From: Isoetes taiwanensis
Lineage: Eukaryota; Streptophyta; Lycopodiopsida; Isoetales; Isoetaceae
Reading direction: 5' to 3'
Length of the DNA stretch: 64,000 nucleotides
Assembly (NCBI GenBank): GCA_021234155.1
Contig: JAJEKV010000006.1
Span: 11,619,317 to 11,683,316 of the forward strand
Of the stretch, positions 46,251 to 57,000 are shown piece after piece. The notes under the pieces were generated by a model that was not told where the DNA came from, ran no database searches, and saw only the letters and a program-made list of their open reading frames with translations. Position 1 is the first letter of the stretch. Each line of letters begins with the position of its first letter. The translations under genes were made by a program, and so were the position numbers.

Positions 46251-47790
46251 TGCCACTTGCAATTTGATCTCCAAACTCATCAAATATAGTGCATTTAGTT
46301 TTCTGCAAAGAGGGCACTTAAACTCACCGCACTTTTCCTAATGAGCAATAAAAGATTAAGTGCCAACCCTGCACACATAATGCACATTTTTGTAATCTCT
46401 TTGACCTTTTGCTCCACACTGACCATTATTGAGCTCTCTCCCACTGATCTCAAGTGATCTACTATCCTCATGTAGACCTGTCTCTTTATTTGTAAAGGGC
46501 TCCAGCTGTATGGGAAACTTCTCCATTGGAGTCATGCATGGATGCACCGTAGTCCAGCCACAAGACCCCATCTTCTCCACACTCCACCGGGAGTTTCAAG
46601 ACCATAAATAACTTCCCCATCATGCCCCATATCCTTCGTCCCTTTTCTTCACTATGGGCTCAATCACATTTACTCATTGGGCACTCGACTTCTACAATCT
46701 CTTCATGTCCCGGCTTGTTACATCTATATAAGGCCTCGGTGGTTCTCTCTCCACTCTCCCACTGCCAGATCTCCTCTTCTCGCCATAGATCCCCCGCTTG
46801 TCCTGCCCAATGATCCAAATATAATGGGCTTCTTTCCTGCCGCTTCTTCCTTTTGTGAAGAAAGATTCTTTTGATTCCCTTTCATCTTCAACTCCTCTCC
46901 TCTTCAAGTAAAGCTGATACTACGAATCAAATTCCATTTGGGATATTTGTTAGTGGTCACCGCTGCCCAAATTCGTAACTCTAAGCAATACCGCTTATCC
47001 GACCTTCCACGGGATCTGACTTTATCGCTGTGGCATTACCACCAAAGATCATAAAACTCTGCTTACACTCGCCACACTTTCCCCGACCTGATCGTAATTG
47101 CAAACAATTGCCGCTTTTAAAGATAATTCACAATTTTGCCACTGATCCTCACAAATGCCTTAGTACGAACCAATTTGTTTTGTAGTATTCTTTTGCAAAT
47201 CAACTAGATGGACATAGTTTTCTCCCAAAGGCTGCTCCCATGGTAGTGACCGCCTTTTTATCCCTTTTCTCCCACTCAAGCTTTTGTCAAGATCTCATTT
47301 CAGTTACCCACTAAATACAATCTGTCCCATGTGGATTCCCGTGACATCACCATTTGCAATTTCAAGGACCGTGTATGAAATTCTCCCCAAGAATTTTTCC
47401 AAGAATTTTTCTAGAAACTAATAATGCTTTAGTCAGGTTTGTTATTTCAAATTCAAAGGAATTGAAATTTATAAAATAATTTTACAATTCTTCAATAGAA
47501 TGACAATGTCAAAATTGTTCCATGGCTTGAACGGGCTTATATGATTTGGCGAATCCAATTGATGAATGCTCTTCTGCTTTTAGGGTAATCTTCGCTTTTG
47601 GTCAAGAACAGTCCTCCAAATTTGGGCTATTGGACTTATCTTCCTCAAAGGGCCAAGAATCATTTCTATTTTTGGCTTCTGAAAGGTTTTGATTTTATGT
47701 CCGCAAGATGTCGACTGGATTATACTGCTAAACATGATTGAGGGGTAAGTAAGGCAAGTCGAATTTTATCTCTCTCCCACGGTCGCCTCT
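46250..47790 (-). pseudogene. Copia B Gag and protease, decayed
   Basis: In minus-strand order, HEIWDRLYLVGN (about 47280-47330) is the gag core W-x-x-L block. YRCNKPGH with ECP (about 46680-46730) is a zinc-knuckle remnant. LWLDYGASMHDS (about 46530-46570) is the protease active site with DSGA changed to DYGA. KGQRDYKNVHYVC (about 46370-46410) follows in the pre-integrase region. Several frameshifts lie between these blocks. Confidence 0.72.
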
Positions 47791-47796
47791 GTTTTA

Positions 47797-47816
47797 CCCA
47801 TCACGGGCTCATACCA
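47797..47816 (-). other. Copia B primer-binding site
   Basis: TGGTATGAGCCCGTGATGGG begins at the first base after the 5' LTR. It resembles the plant TGGTATCAGAGC-type site complementary to initiator methionine tRNA, with substitutions. Confidence 0.7.
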
Positions 47817-47986
47817 TAAAGAAATTAACATGCAAGCAATCAGGAAGAGGGAAAACGCAGCCAGGAATAGTAGATGGACTTTGTAATGAAGGAACGATAC
47901 AAAAGTGAGCGCATCAGAGATGCGATGTTCGCTTATGCCGTGTGGACAGTATTCATGGTTGACTCCTATAATTCCATATTTTATCA
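47817..47986 (-). repeat. Copia B 5' LTR
   Basis: 170 bp, direct repeat of 43073-43244. It is flanked outside by TATAA (47987-47991). Confidence 0.85.
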
Positions 47987-48421
47987 TATAACTCATGGTC
48001 TTATCATCATTTCTATATCACCCAACATATAGAGAGAAGATAAGATAAGATAAGATAAGAATTTTTACGTCCACGAGAACGTAAAGAAACGAAGAGACAG
48101 AGAAAGAGAATAGAGAAAAGATAGAGAAGACAAATAATTACACTTAATGATTTCATTCTTTCCACTGGTACATCTGGTGGACCAACAGGGAAAACCTACA
48201 AAGACTTCGTACATTCGCAAACGGACATTGTGCATGTGCAATCACTTGCAATAATTATGTCTGATTAATCCTAAGCTTGATTTTTTTATATTTATTATAA
48301 TTTTTTACCACAATGTTCTATAGAGGCCTTACCAATATACCATATAGCTACCCACAACTTGCAAGACTCATCTATACAGCTCATGGTCTTGTCATCATTT
48401 GTATATCACCCAACATATTCC
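47987..48421. repeat. Tandem 0.4-kb unit, end of first and whole second copy
   Basis: 47987-48029 is the end of the first unit. 48030-48421 is the second unit, ending CATCATTTGTATATCACCCA. Relative to the first unit the second carries about 38 extra bases at 48039-48077: (ATAAG)n followed by AATTTTTACGTCCACGAG. Confidence 0.8.
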
Positions 48422-49100
48422 CTAGTCAGCTGAACTTATCCTCAAGACTCCAGAGTTTTGCTGCCTATTTTGGTATTGTTGTTAGAAGCTTTCTATTGAC
48501 TATTAGGTTGTGTAAAGGTACTCATAAAGAATTGCATATAATAGGAGTTTTGTTTCCTCCCTTAGAGATACGTATGATGTATGTAGACGATCCCTTGAAC
48601 TTAGAACCTTGACTGACCTTAACTTGGTTTTCCACCATTCTTCTATCAAATGCTTCTATTCTTGGTTTTGTTTCCTCCCTTAGAGATACGTATGCTTCTA
48701 TCATATATATACACATCAAATCCTAATCATCATGTCTAAATAAAAGACCAATAGAGTTAATATGATTTATGTAACAAATCATCACGAGTATCTGAGTACT
48801 ATTTGAAATTTGGTTCTTCCATACTATTAGATCTGGATATTTTTACTAAATAAAACATAAATTACATCATGCAAACCTCATCAAGATGCGTCACTTACCT
48901 ACAATACATGTTGTTAATCCATGCAAAGTAGTTTCAAAGATGAGTTGTGGAAGCAAGTGTCATGAATAAACTACATTGAATTTAGGAGATAGAAGCTTGA
49001 TCATAAAACAGATTGGCAAAAATGAAGAGCGTGCTAGAGGAAGGAGAATGCCTACATATGTATAGTATCTACATGACAATGAGAGCCTCAACATAACGTC
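48422..49100. other. Unassigned region with a 30-bp exact direct repeat
   Basis: No gene was recognised. GTTTTGTTTCCTCCCTTAGA followed by GATACGTATG occurs at 48547-48576 and again without a mismatch at 48665-48694, 118 bp apart. The rest is AT-rich. Confidence 0.55.
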
Positions 49101-49650
49101 TTGAGAAGGTATTGGAACTCAGCATCTCGACATTGTTGTGCTATAAATAGAGGCTTTCTAAAAGTTAGATTTGTTGAAAATATGGGCCACAAACATGGCG
49201 ATCAATGTTCGAATCAAGTGACCGAATTAGCAGGTAAGTTATATAGCTTCATATATTTTGGCTGGGCATTTTTTCATAAAGAGATTTTGATATTATACAG
49301 ATTTTGCATTGTTTGATCAGGTTTGCAGCGATGTGGTAAATGTTGCAGGTTGAGATGGCTTAATTATCTAAAACTGGCATAAAGCACGACGATTTCTCTG
49401 CTCAAGAAGAAAAGATCATTCTAGAACTGCATAGCACATTAGACAACATGCAAAACTATTGTGTTTGAAGACTTGATTAAGATAACCTATGAGGAGATTA
49501 ATTTTTATGTTGGTTTTATAAAGGAGGTTTAAGATTGCAACACAAGTTGCTGTGAAGAACGATAACGGTGATCAAGAACCATGTTAACTCAAAGAAGGAG
49601 ACTAAGAGGCTAGGCTTGGCTATCACTCACGTCCGGCGTCGGGCGAATTC
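49100..49650 (+). pseudogene. R2R3-MYB transcription factor pseudogene
   Basis: This is a DNA-binding MYB of the plant R2R3 class in exon pieces. Exon 1 (to 49233) ends VENMGHKHGDQCSNQVTELA before a perfect GTAAGT donor. Exon 2 starts at 49321 after TTTGATCAG with GLQRCGKCCRLRWLNYLK, the end of R2, at the conserved first intron position of plant MYBs. A one-base shift then gives TGIKHDDFSAQEEKIILELH, the first half of R3. A further block (about 49553-49640) reads IKNHVNSKKETKRLGLAITH, the end of R3 and following tail. Normal MYBs have N-x-W-N in this block; here the Trp is Val. Frameshift, lost middle of R3 and missing N-terminus make it non-functional. Sequence to about 50030 may be its variable C-terminus. 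Confidence 0.82.
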
Positions 49651-50049
49651 AAGGGGGTGCTAAAGAAGTTGCCTTCGGTGTTCGAATGTGATTCAGAAAT
49701 GCTTTATGGATGAAGCACAAGTTGGTATAAATTCTGATGTTGGAATGGGCGGTCCAGATTGTCCCGTGCAAGATCATACCACATGGATGACAGAGATCAC
49801 ATATCGTTCTAAATCAATGCAATAAAATTGTCCTGCTTCAAAGGACAATTGTTTAGTTGACACATTGTCGTCCCCATTGCGTTCTTTGTCGAATTCTTCA
49901 TGGAGATGCTGGCGGACCTCGAAGTTGGAGGTGCAATAATGCCATGGTGCTTATATCCTTAGGACTCGGATCCACAAAGTCTACCAGACATGCCCATCAA
50001 CTATGACTAGACAACGTGTGACATAAGCACACTTTGCACATACATATCA

Positions 50050-52154
50050 ACCAAATGAAATCGCGTCGCATTGATTTTTGTTGCGTATACAGTAGTAATG
50101 TATACAGGATGCTATAATCATCTCCCTATTTGCCCATATGGGTCCTCCTTATAGTAGCACTATATACCTTCGAGATGGACAATTGGTTGTTTCTTCTTTA
50201 TTTTCTTCTAGGTTCTGTTTGGATGTTGAGTTGACAAATAATGATAACATTTATAAACATACATCAAAAACAAAAAAATTCACTTTTTTGTGGATTATTT
50301 TTTCTGGTTTCTGGATCTGGAGAAATAGACTGCACTTTTTTTTTCTTTTTTATTGATTCAGATTCTGCCTGATCGATCAGGGAAGCTCTGATACAACAGA
50401 ATGAGTTGTGATTGTAGAATCTTCGATTTACTTGGGGCTGCTGTCGATTTCTCAACTGGCTATATGAAGAAAATGATGGCTTGCTCTATGAAGCTATCCG
50501 GATGTGGGTTTCCTTCTGTTTCCTTGTTTTTCTGTTTCTTTCAGGTGTTGCACCTCAATGAAGATATAGAGTTATGTTTCGCTTCCTCCTCTTCATTTCT
50601 CTGAGTTATTCTGTTTATGCAAAAAAAAAGGATGTGTCTGTCTATGCAAAAATCTTTCTCTTGTTGGAGCAGCCTTGTCAGTCACTCTGTTCAGATTTCT
50701 TATCAGTCTGCCATAAACTTGTAATTCTACTGCCTTATGGGTGCCAGATTCGAGATTTTTCTTTTGGGTTGCTGCCATCGATCCTACATATATGATAGAG
50801 TCATATATAGCTTAGTTTATTTTAATAAAGACAGAAACTTCCTCCTCTTTCATTTTATTTTGCAGCTCAGATCTTCTTCTTCCACATTAAGGATTTCCTT
50901 CTAGATATGTGCTAAGATCTTCTAGATTTCTAGCTAAGTTAAGTGCTTGATTTCTTTGATGTAGTTAAGTTAAATCTCTGATAGATTATGCTAGTTGATT
51001 TGTTTTATTTAGTTGCTCTTTGCTAATTTTGTCATTTCTGAAAATGGCATAAGCATGCGGAATCTCATATAATGGTCTTCTTTTTCTTCCTCTTTAGAGC
51101 GAGCAATTTTGATTCAGCTGCGGGCTTCGAGTATGTGGTATTGTGTGCAGCGAGAAAATGCAATTGAACCTTGGCTTTTTTGCTGCTTCAGATGACCCAA
51201 CATATGATAGCCCTCCAGATAAAGGCAAGCTTCTTCACGCGAGGCCAATCTGCAAGAAACAAACCCAACAGCAAGTATTGAGGACCGCCGTATTTAGAGT
51301 CCCCGGATGTGGTATTTCCGGATGGGGTATTTCCGGACTTTTTTTTTATTTTCGGCCACCCATTATCATCCATTATCATCCAGTGTACACTTCGCAGTTT
51401 CAAGCCTAGAACCAACAGTTTTGGAGTATTTTTGGATCAACTCGATTCTATCTGAGCTCAAATTGCTTCTTTTCTTCAGCAAACCAACATCAAAGAGGCA
51501 GACAAAGTGATTAGAAGGGCTTTTGAAGCAGCTCAAGCCGCCCACGAAGCTGCAAGAATGATTTGACCAAATATCCTCAGCTCACAAGACAGCTACGCTT
51601 TTGTTTTGTGGGCCGTAAAAGCCACTTTTGGCCGTGAATACCATTTTTTGGCTCTAAATACCACTCGATCATAACGTACCGGAATACTCACCTCAAAAGT
51701 CCGGAAAATTATTACATCTCGGACTCTAAATTACGGACGCCCATTGAGTAGACATCACTCTCAAGGAGAAAGTAAAATGCGCCCATTCCCAAATACATCA
51801 ATGTCGATTAAAATGTAGAAGCAATGCTCATCAAGCAATGCTAATGGTTTCAAGGCATTTTACAAACTTGGCATAAAGGGCTTCCAAGAAGGTCAAGCAG
51901 ATCAAGCGAGAACGACGTTGTCCTAAAATCGCCAACACTCCTTTCAAATTTACCATATTACTATTTACCTTTCAAAATGACAAAGTATGGCTTCTTCATT
52001 AGATGCTTTACACGTAATTTTAAAAGCTAACTTTTCCTTTAAATCTTGCTAATGAAGAGATGGATCACTAGCATAGTAGGAAGCAAGCGAAACATATTCG
52101 AAGGTAAGATTTTAAAACACAAATGTACAAGCAAGAAATTGGAAGGGTTGAGGA
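50050..52154. other. Unassigned region upstream of the four-TM gene
   Basis: T-rich DNA at 50180-51110 looks intron- or UTR-like. Short open pieces at 50401-50604 and 51143-51300 have no known motif. At 51484-51570 a frame encodes IKEADKVIRRAFEAAQAAHE with a stop shortly after, a strongly helical segment of unknown origin. No promoter could be pinned down. Confidence 0.4.
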
Positions 52155-53090
52155 ATGGCAATGCAGGAGAGGACTCTATTTGCTGCACTGATATCAGTAA
52201 TAGTGATATGGCTAATAGCTCTAGGAGTGTTCGCCATCAATGTGTGGGGGTTAATAATAAGTGCACAAGCCCTGGGTGGCCATGAATTAAGAGAATGTGA
52301 CTTTAAGCTAAAGTGGGTATTCTTCATTGGCTCTCTAATGGCTTGTGGCTTATCCTTAGTTGCAACAGGGGGATCCCTTAGGTACCATAATGCCCCCATT
52401 TTTGATGACCCTATCCCCCCTCCTCGTGCTACTTGGATTTCCATTGAATCCCTTGCCTCTCTTGGGATTCTTGTCTGGGCCATTCTTGCATCTGTTTGGT
52501 ACCACGATATCCGTTTGGCTGGCGTATGTTCTCCATGGTTGGTCCATTCTGCTAAAAAGATGGTTTTCGTGCTATGGGTGGATGTTACTTGGGGGTTGTT
52601 TGTCCTTTTCCTTGTCTCTATAGTGTATTTTCTATTGGTGTTCTTCCTTTCTATTCGTCGTTCACAGTAAGTTTTTCTATCATAATAAAACTAACTCGAT
52701 TTCTTTCATGTGCCCCATAGCCCATTCAATATTAAATGTAATCTTAGATCCCAATGCTATGTACGTAAATCACATATCCAATGGATTTTTAACACACGAT
52801 GTAGTGAATCAGTTTTGAGATTCTCATGAGTAGATAGTCAAACAAGCCAACTCTAGTATCTCGGACCTTACACAACCTTCCATTTGTCGTTCTATCGTTT
52901 ACCACTTCTACAGATATAGCATTACTCTCTAAAAATATGAATATGCAATGCAGGTTTTTAGGCTAGTTTAGAAATTTCTTTCAACCATCCCCCCTACCCC
53001 TTCCTTTTGTTCCCCTTTTTTCACATTGCTTAAAAAATAATATTCTTGGTCATATGCAGGTCAGTGCTTGAAGATGTAACACATGTGTAA
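52155..53090 (+). CDS. Two-exon gene for a four-transmembrane protein, family unknown
   Basis: Exon 1 runs from ATG at 52155 to 52666, exon 2 from 53060 to 53090. The exon 1 frame stays open for 170 codons and meets ACAGTAAGT, where GTAAGT is a consensus donor. After a pyrimidine-rich tract and ATATGCAG the frame continues SVLEDVTHV and stops. The 180-aa product has four hydrophobic segments (about residues 8-36, 53-73, 98-116, 134-165), short ends and a hydrophilic loop with HNAPIFDDPIPPPRATW. Topology resembles MARVEL/CASP-like or tetraspanin-like proteins, but I recognise no family signature. If the donor is not used, the protein ends one codon later at TAA (52668-52670). It is the only undamaged host-type gene here, with no codon break. 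Confidence 0.65.
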
Positions 53091-56000
53091 AGAGCATCAT
53101 AGAGCTATTGAGATTTTGATCTACATGATAGGTTAAGTGTTATCTAAATTGAATTGAGGAAATGACTTTCATCCTCATTTCTCTTGTATTATTTTGTTAG
53201 AGGCTTGGTTTTATTAGCCTTGGATTCACAATGAAGATTGAAATCTATAGATCGGTTTGCTCTTTCCTTCTTTTGTACTATTTGGTTGAATTGTACAGTT
53301 GCTTAAAGACTTTGTTAATATGTCTTTATCGTAATCGAGCAAAGGCAAATCCAACAAATTAAGGTCAGTTTATCACTAGTTTTGGCCTACTCTAGCAAAT
53401 ACATCCCTTGAAATCTATATTTTTCAAAATCTTATTGAAATTCCTATACCCCAATATGCTACATTGGAAAATGTTCAACCCAAACCTTTATGTCTCTAGC
53501 GATGCTTTTTAATAAAATTTGAAGGACGATAAACTTTATCAACATCCAAGCTAAAAAAGACGTGGCTAACATATGCAGCAAAGAAAATGTCGAGGTTAAT
53601 GATGATCCGCTAGATGTTCTTCGGAAATATACTTCATAAATACGATATTTCTAGGTTTCATTCACCTGCATAAGCCTATCATTATAGCCTTGTACAATTA
53701 TAGTAAGTGGAAAAGGGAGCATGGCTGCTATTATATAGCTTAGCTAACCTTTAGCTTAAGGCCATTTCCACATGGCCTCAACCTAGTGGGCACCCACCAC
53801 ATGGAAGCACCCCATTGGAGCCACGGGCGTTGATATGGAACCCTAACCTATAAGTACCCTAACCCTAACCCTAACCCTAGGCCACTTTTGGCTCCAATCT
53901 ACCTTTGCGGAGTTGTTCACTGGAATCTGCTTTGAACACTGCTCGTCAAGCACAGAACTCGTGATCGTAGGGATGGCCAAAGGCAAAGACGCCATCAAGG
54001 GGAGGAGGAATCACTCGACTCATCATCAAGTCATGGAGACCCCTGTGGAGTTAGAGGAAGTTCGTCCGAAAGGTGGTATTCATAGTAGCTTCATAGAGAC
54101 TATCCGAACCCAGGGATTCCGCATGAGCTAGTATCTTATCTTTGCTAGTAGAATTCCTAGAACCCTCGAAGTAGGGTTTGGAATCAGAATCAAACCCCTA
54201 ACTCAAGTTAGATGCATGTGATTAGATTGATATATTCCTCATTATTGATCATGTTACGTGATGTTGGTTGGATCTTATGTTGCACCTCTCTTGTGTATTA
54301 AGGGGTAGAGACCTAGTGGCTATCTGTAGTGATGATGCTTCTACTAGACCCCTTAGTTCCTAATATTATTATGTGGCTCCTCGTGTATAGAAACCCACCC
54401 TGGGCCACGGGCTATGGAATGACTTAACACCATACAATGGCAAAGAGAATGGGGTCCCTCAATGAGCGTATAATCGGGAGCCATAGTGGCCAGGGGGCTT
54501 ATACCGGGTCATTTCGCTTGAGCTGCATGGGTCCGACACTTCCTAGGTCAACGGTGCTGCCCTCACCCTCAGAGCTGTGCTGTTGGCTCATCTCTTGTTT
54601 TGGGGAGTTCGCTGGGGACGATCGTAGGTCGCCACGACCCCATAGCCACCCATGGAGCCACTTCAGGACTCCTGAAGGGGAGATGGAACCCTTCCTACCT
54701 CATCTAACGCAGATGCAAACCTTAGTAGACTTGGATGGGTGATACCATGACTAATGTGATCCCAGTTATAGGAGCCCATAGGGAAGGGGCCCCTGGGCAC
54801 CTCCGTCCCTTCGCATAGGAGGATATCTTGAGTGTGGGATAGATGGTACAATGGTCGAGGGTCGATGGGGGATTTCTACTTAGATGTATGACCCAAGGTC
54901 AGATATTTAGTAGGAGCATTATAATGGTCGTGAGCAATGTTCTTGGTTGAACAAGAGCTAGCAATCACCATATCTCCTCGACTTTAATAGTTTAACCGGG
55001 CCAGCAGGATGGAAATTTAGCATTGAACTCAAAAATGGGAGAGAAATTTTTTCTCCTAAGGTAGAGTCACAGTTAGGATAAAATTATAGATGCAGGGAAA
55101 AGGATGAGCCAAACATATTCTAGTAAGATTGAATAGAAATTCATGCATGAGCATCAAATTTCACCCAAAATGGATCGTAAGAATCATCCCAATCCGAGAC
55201 CTCAATGAAAAAATGGCTAAATCCATAATTAACACACCAAACTACTAGAAAAATTTCAAATTTTAATTATAATAAGGAATAACTATATAGTAGAGATATT
55301 TATTTGGGGGCTAATTAATAGGGCTATTAATAGTGAGGGAATATTCCTAGCTCCAAGAAGCATCTTCCTTTTAAATACTATTCTTGGGCCCCACTCTCCT
55401 AACGCACCCCCAAACCTCTCTTGATCTCCAGCCTTAAGCTAATCCAACTTTAACCAAGATACTTAATTCTCCAAATGCACAGCTAAGGAAATATAGGAGC
55501 CTCTGTGCGTGACCTTTCCCAAATGAAGCCCTCAAGCAGTAGGAGGCCTTCCATGTCTTTGACTATCTCTTTGATCTCCATGCAACCTTGACTCAACCCA
55601 TTACATGGACATCGATGCCAAGATGACTCGCCAGCTTCCACTGGGAAGTCACCCTTCCTTCAAGCAAGGGGGTGCACCTAATATGCACGATTGTTCAAGT
55701 GCATGAATGTAAAGGGTTTTTTATTTCTATAGTCGACCGGCCTACTACCGAAGTCTACTTCCAGCCTTGAACGGATCTCGAGCAAAGGCGTGGAAGGAGA
55801 GATCCCTAGGTATTCCATTTGGGGCGCCTTGATCCATTTCTACGACTTGGAGCTAGTGATAGGAGCCGGTAACAAATGTGTCTTCAAAAGCTCTACATAA
55901 ATATTGTGTATCTCTATGGCTTAAGATATCCTACAGTTTAAAGTACAGCCTAGATGGTCCGCCTTTGTGGCCCCTCGTCCGATTTATGATGGTGGTTTCG

Positions 56001-56140
56001 AAGTTTATGACTTAGTACTCCTTTGATCTTGCTTATAGCAATCATTCATAAGGCTTCCGGGATTTTATGCAAAAACAGCTCTATTTGTTCTATTCAAATT
56101 TCTTTTGCCATTTCTTTGCTGTAATTTCTAATTTTCAAGC
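53091..56140. other. Unassigned intergenic DNA
   Basis: No gene was recognised. 53857-53880 holds CCCTAA units (separate entry). A 72-codon frame at 53913-54131 has a basic start (MAKGKDAIKGRR inside) but no known motif. 54280-54320 resembles 4600-4660, perhaps a shared repeat. Frames at 54437-54742 and around 55600-55900 look protein-like in places but are unidentified. Confidence 0.4.
53857..53880. repeat. Short (CCCTAA)n telomere-like run
   Basis: ACCCTAACCCTAACCCTAAC followed by CCTAG gives about four units of CCCTAA. That is the TTAGGG-type motif, not the TTTAGGG type common in plants. It is too short to be a telomere and may be chance. Confidence 0.6.
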
Positions 56141-56149
56141 TTGTATTTT

Positions 56150-57000
56150 ATCCTTAGTTGTGGTCGAAGGAAACACAAAATTAAGAGGCCATGGATTTTC
56201 GCAAGGTTACATGGCTATGTTCTTGATTCTAATTTTGTAAGTATTGCCCGTAACTTGTTATTTTGTGCGTTAAAATTAACTTCTTTGATGAGAAGAGCTC
56301 TTCAGATAGTTTCATTGAGACTCATTCATTTCAAGACTATTGTCCCTCGATTTTCTTCATGAAAATAGTGCAAAGACCAAATTTTGCAAGATTTGCTCTT
56401 TGAAAACTCTATGATGACCTCTAACGTGGAAAGATTTTATGGAATGGTGGACTTGGTGAATGTATGGGGTCTCAGCTTTGGATAGCAATGCTTTTAGTGT
56501 AGTCTCCATTATATGTTAACTGGGTGTGCTTTTATAGATTTATTTGAAACCAATTGAGGGATGAAAGTAAGAGTGGTGAAACAAATTGACTATGATAGGT
56601 ATTGTTGCGGGATCAATCTTGAGGATGATGGCACTTTCATTTGTTGTGTCCTTAGTTAGTTGAACCCTCTAGAGGAGAATCCCCTTTTATTTGCAAATAT
56701 TTCAATGCTGCTTAATTACACGCTGTAGAAGAACAATGTAGATACTGGCGATTACTTCTTAAAACCTCAAAGAAGGAAATGCTCTACAATTAAAGTCACC
56801 ATAATTACCCGCCAGTTTCCGGAGCGATGCAAAGAGCTTAAAGCTATAGGATTCAATGATTAACCAATTGAGTCATGGTCACTAACATTTATAATTGGTG
56901 TTTTGACAAAACATAAAATGCCTTCATTTCAGAAGGGTGATGCGCATCATAAGAACATCAAGTTCCCACCATTCACAAAAGTATGTACCTAAATTAAAAG
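56150..57000 (+). pseudogene. Possible PPR-gene remnant
   Basis: Plus-strand frames give ARLHGYVLDSNFVSIARNLL (about 56200-56260), reminiscent of a PPR motif. Near the end, KELKAIGFND, SW and KHKMPSFQKGDAHHKNI (about 56828-56960) resemble the E-type tail of PPR proteins, where a VGD-x-x-H string is typical. PPR proteins edit or process organelle RNAs. Only the end piece is reasonably persuasive. Stops are frequent and no repeat register can be followed, so identification is tentative. Confidence 0.3.

Larger units (their letters stand above)
43073..47986 (-). mobile_element. Ty1/copia element B, complete structure, decayed
   Basis: This 4914-bp element on the minus strand has short LTRs (43073-43244 and 47817-47986, about 170 bp). 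A primer-binding-site-like TGGTATGAGCCCGTGATGGG (47797-47816) directly follows the 5' LTR, and a purine-rich GTGAAGTGGGAG precedes the 3' LTR. It is flanked by a perfect 5-bp target duplication TATAA (43068-43072 and 47987-47991). Coding order is gag, CCHC, protease, integrase, RT, RNase H, all with frameshifts. Each LTR starts TGATAAA and ends TTTCTTTA on the minus strand. Confidence 0.88.
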
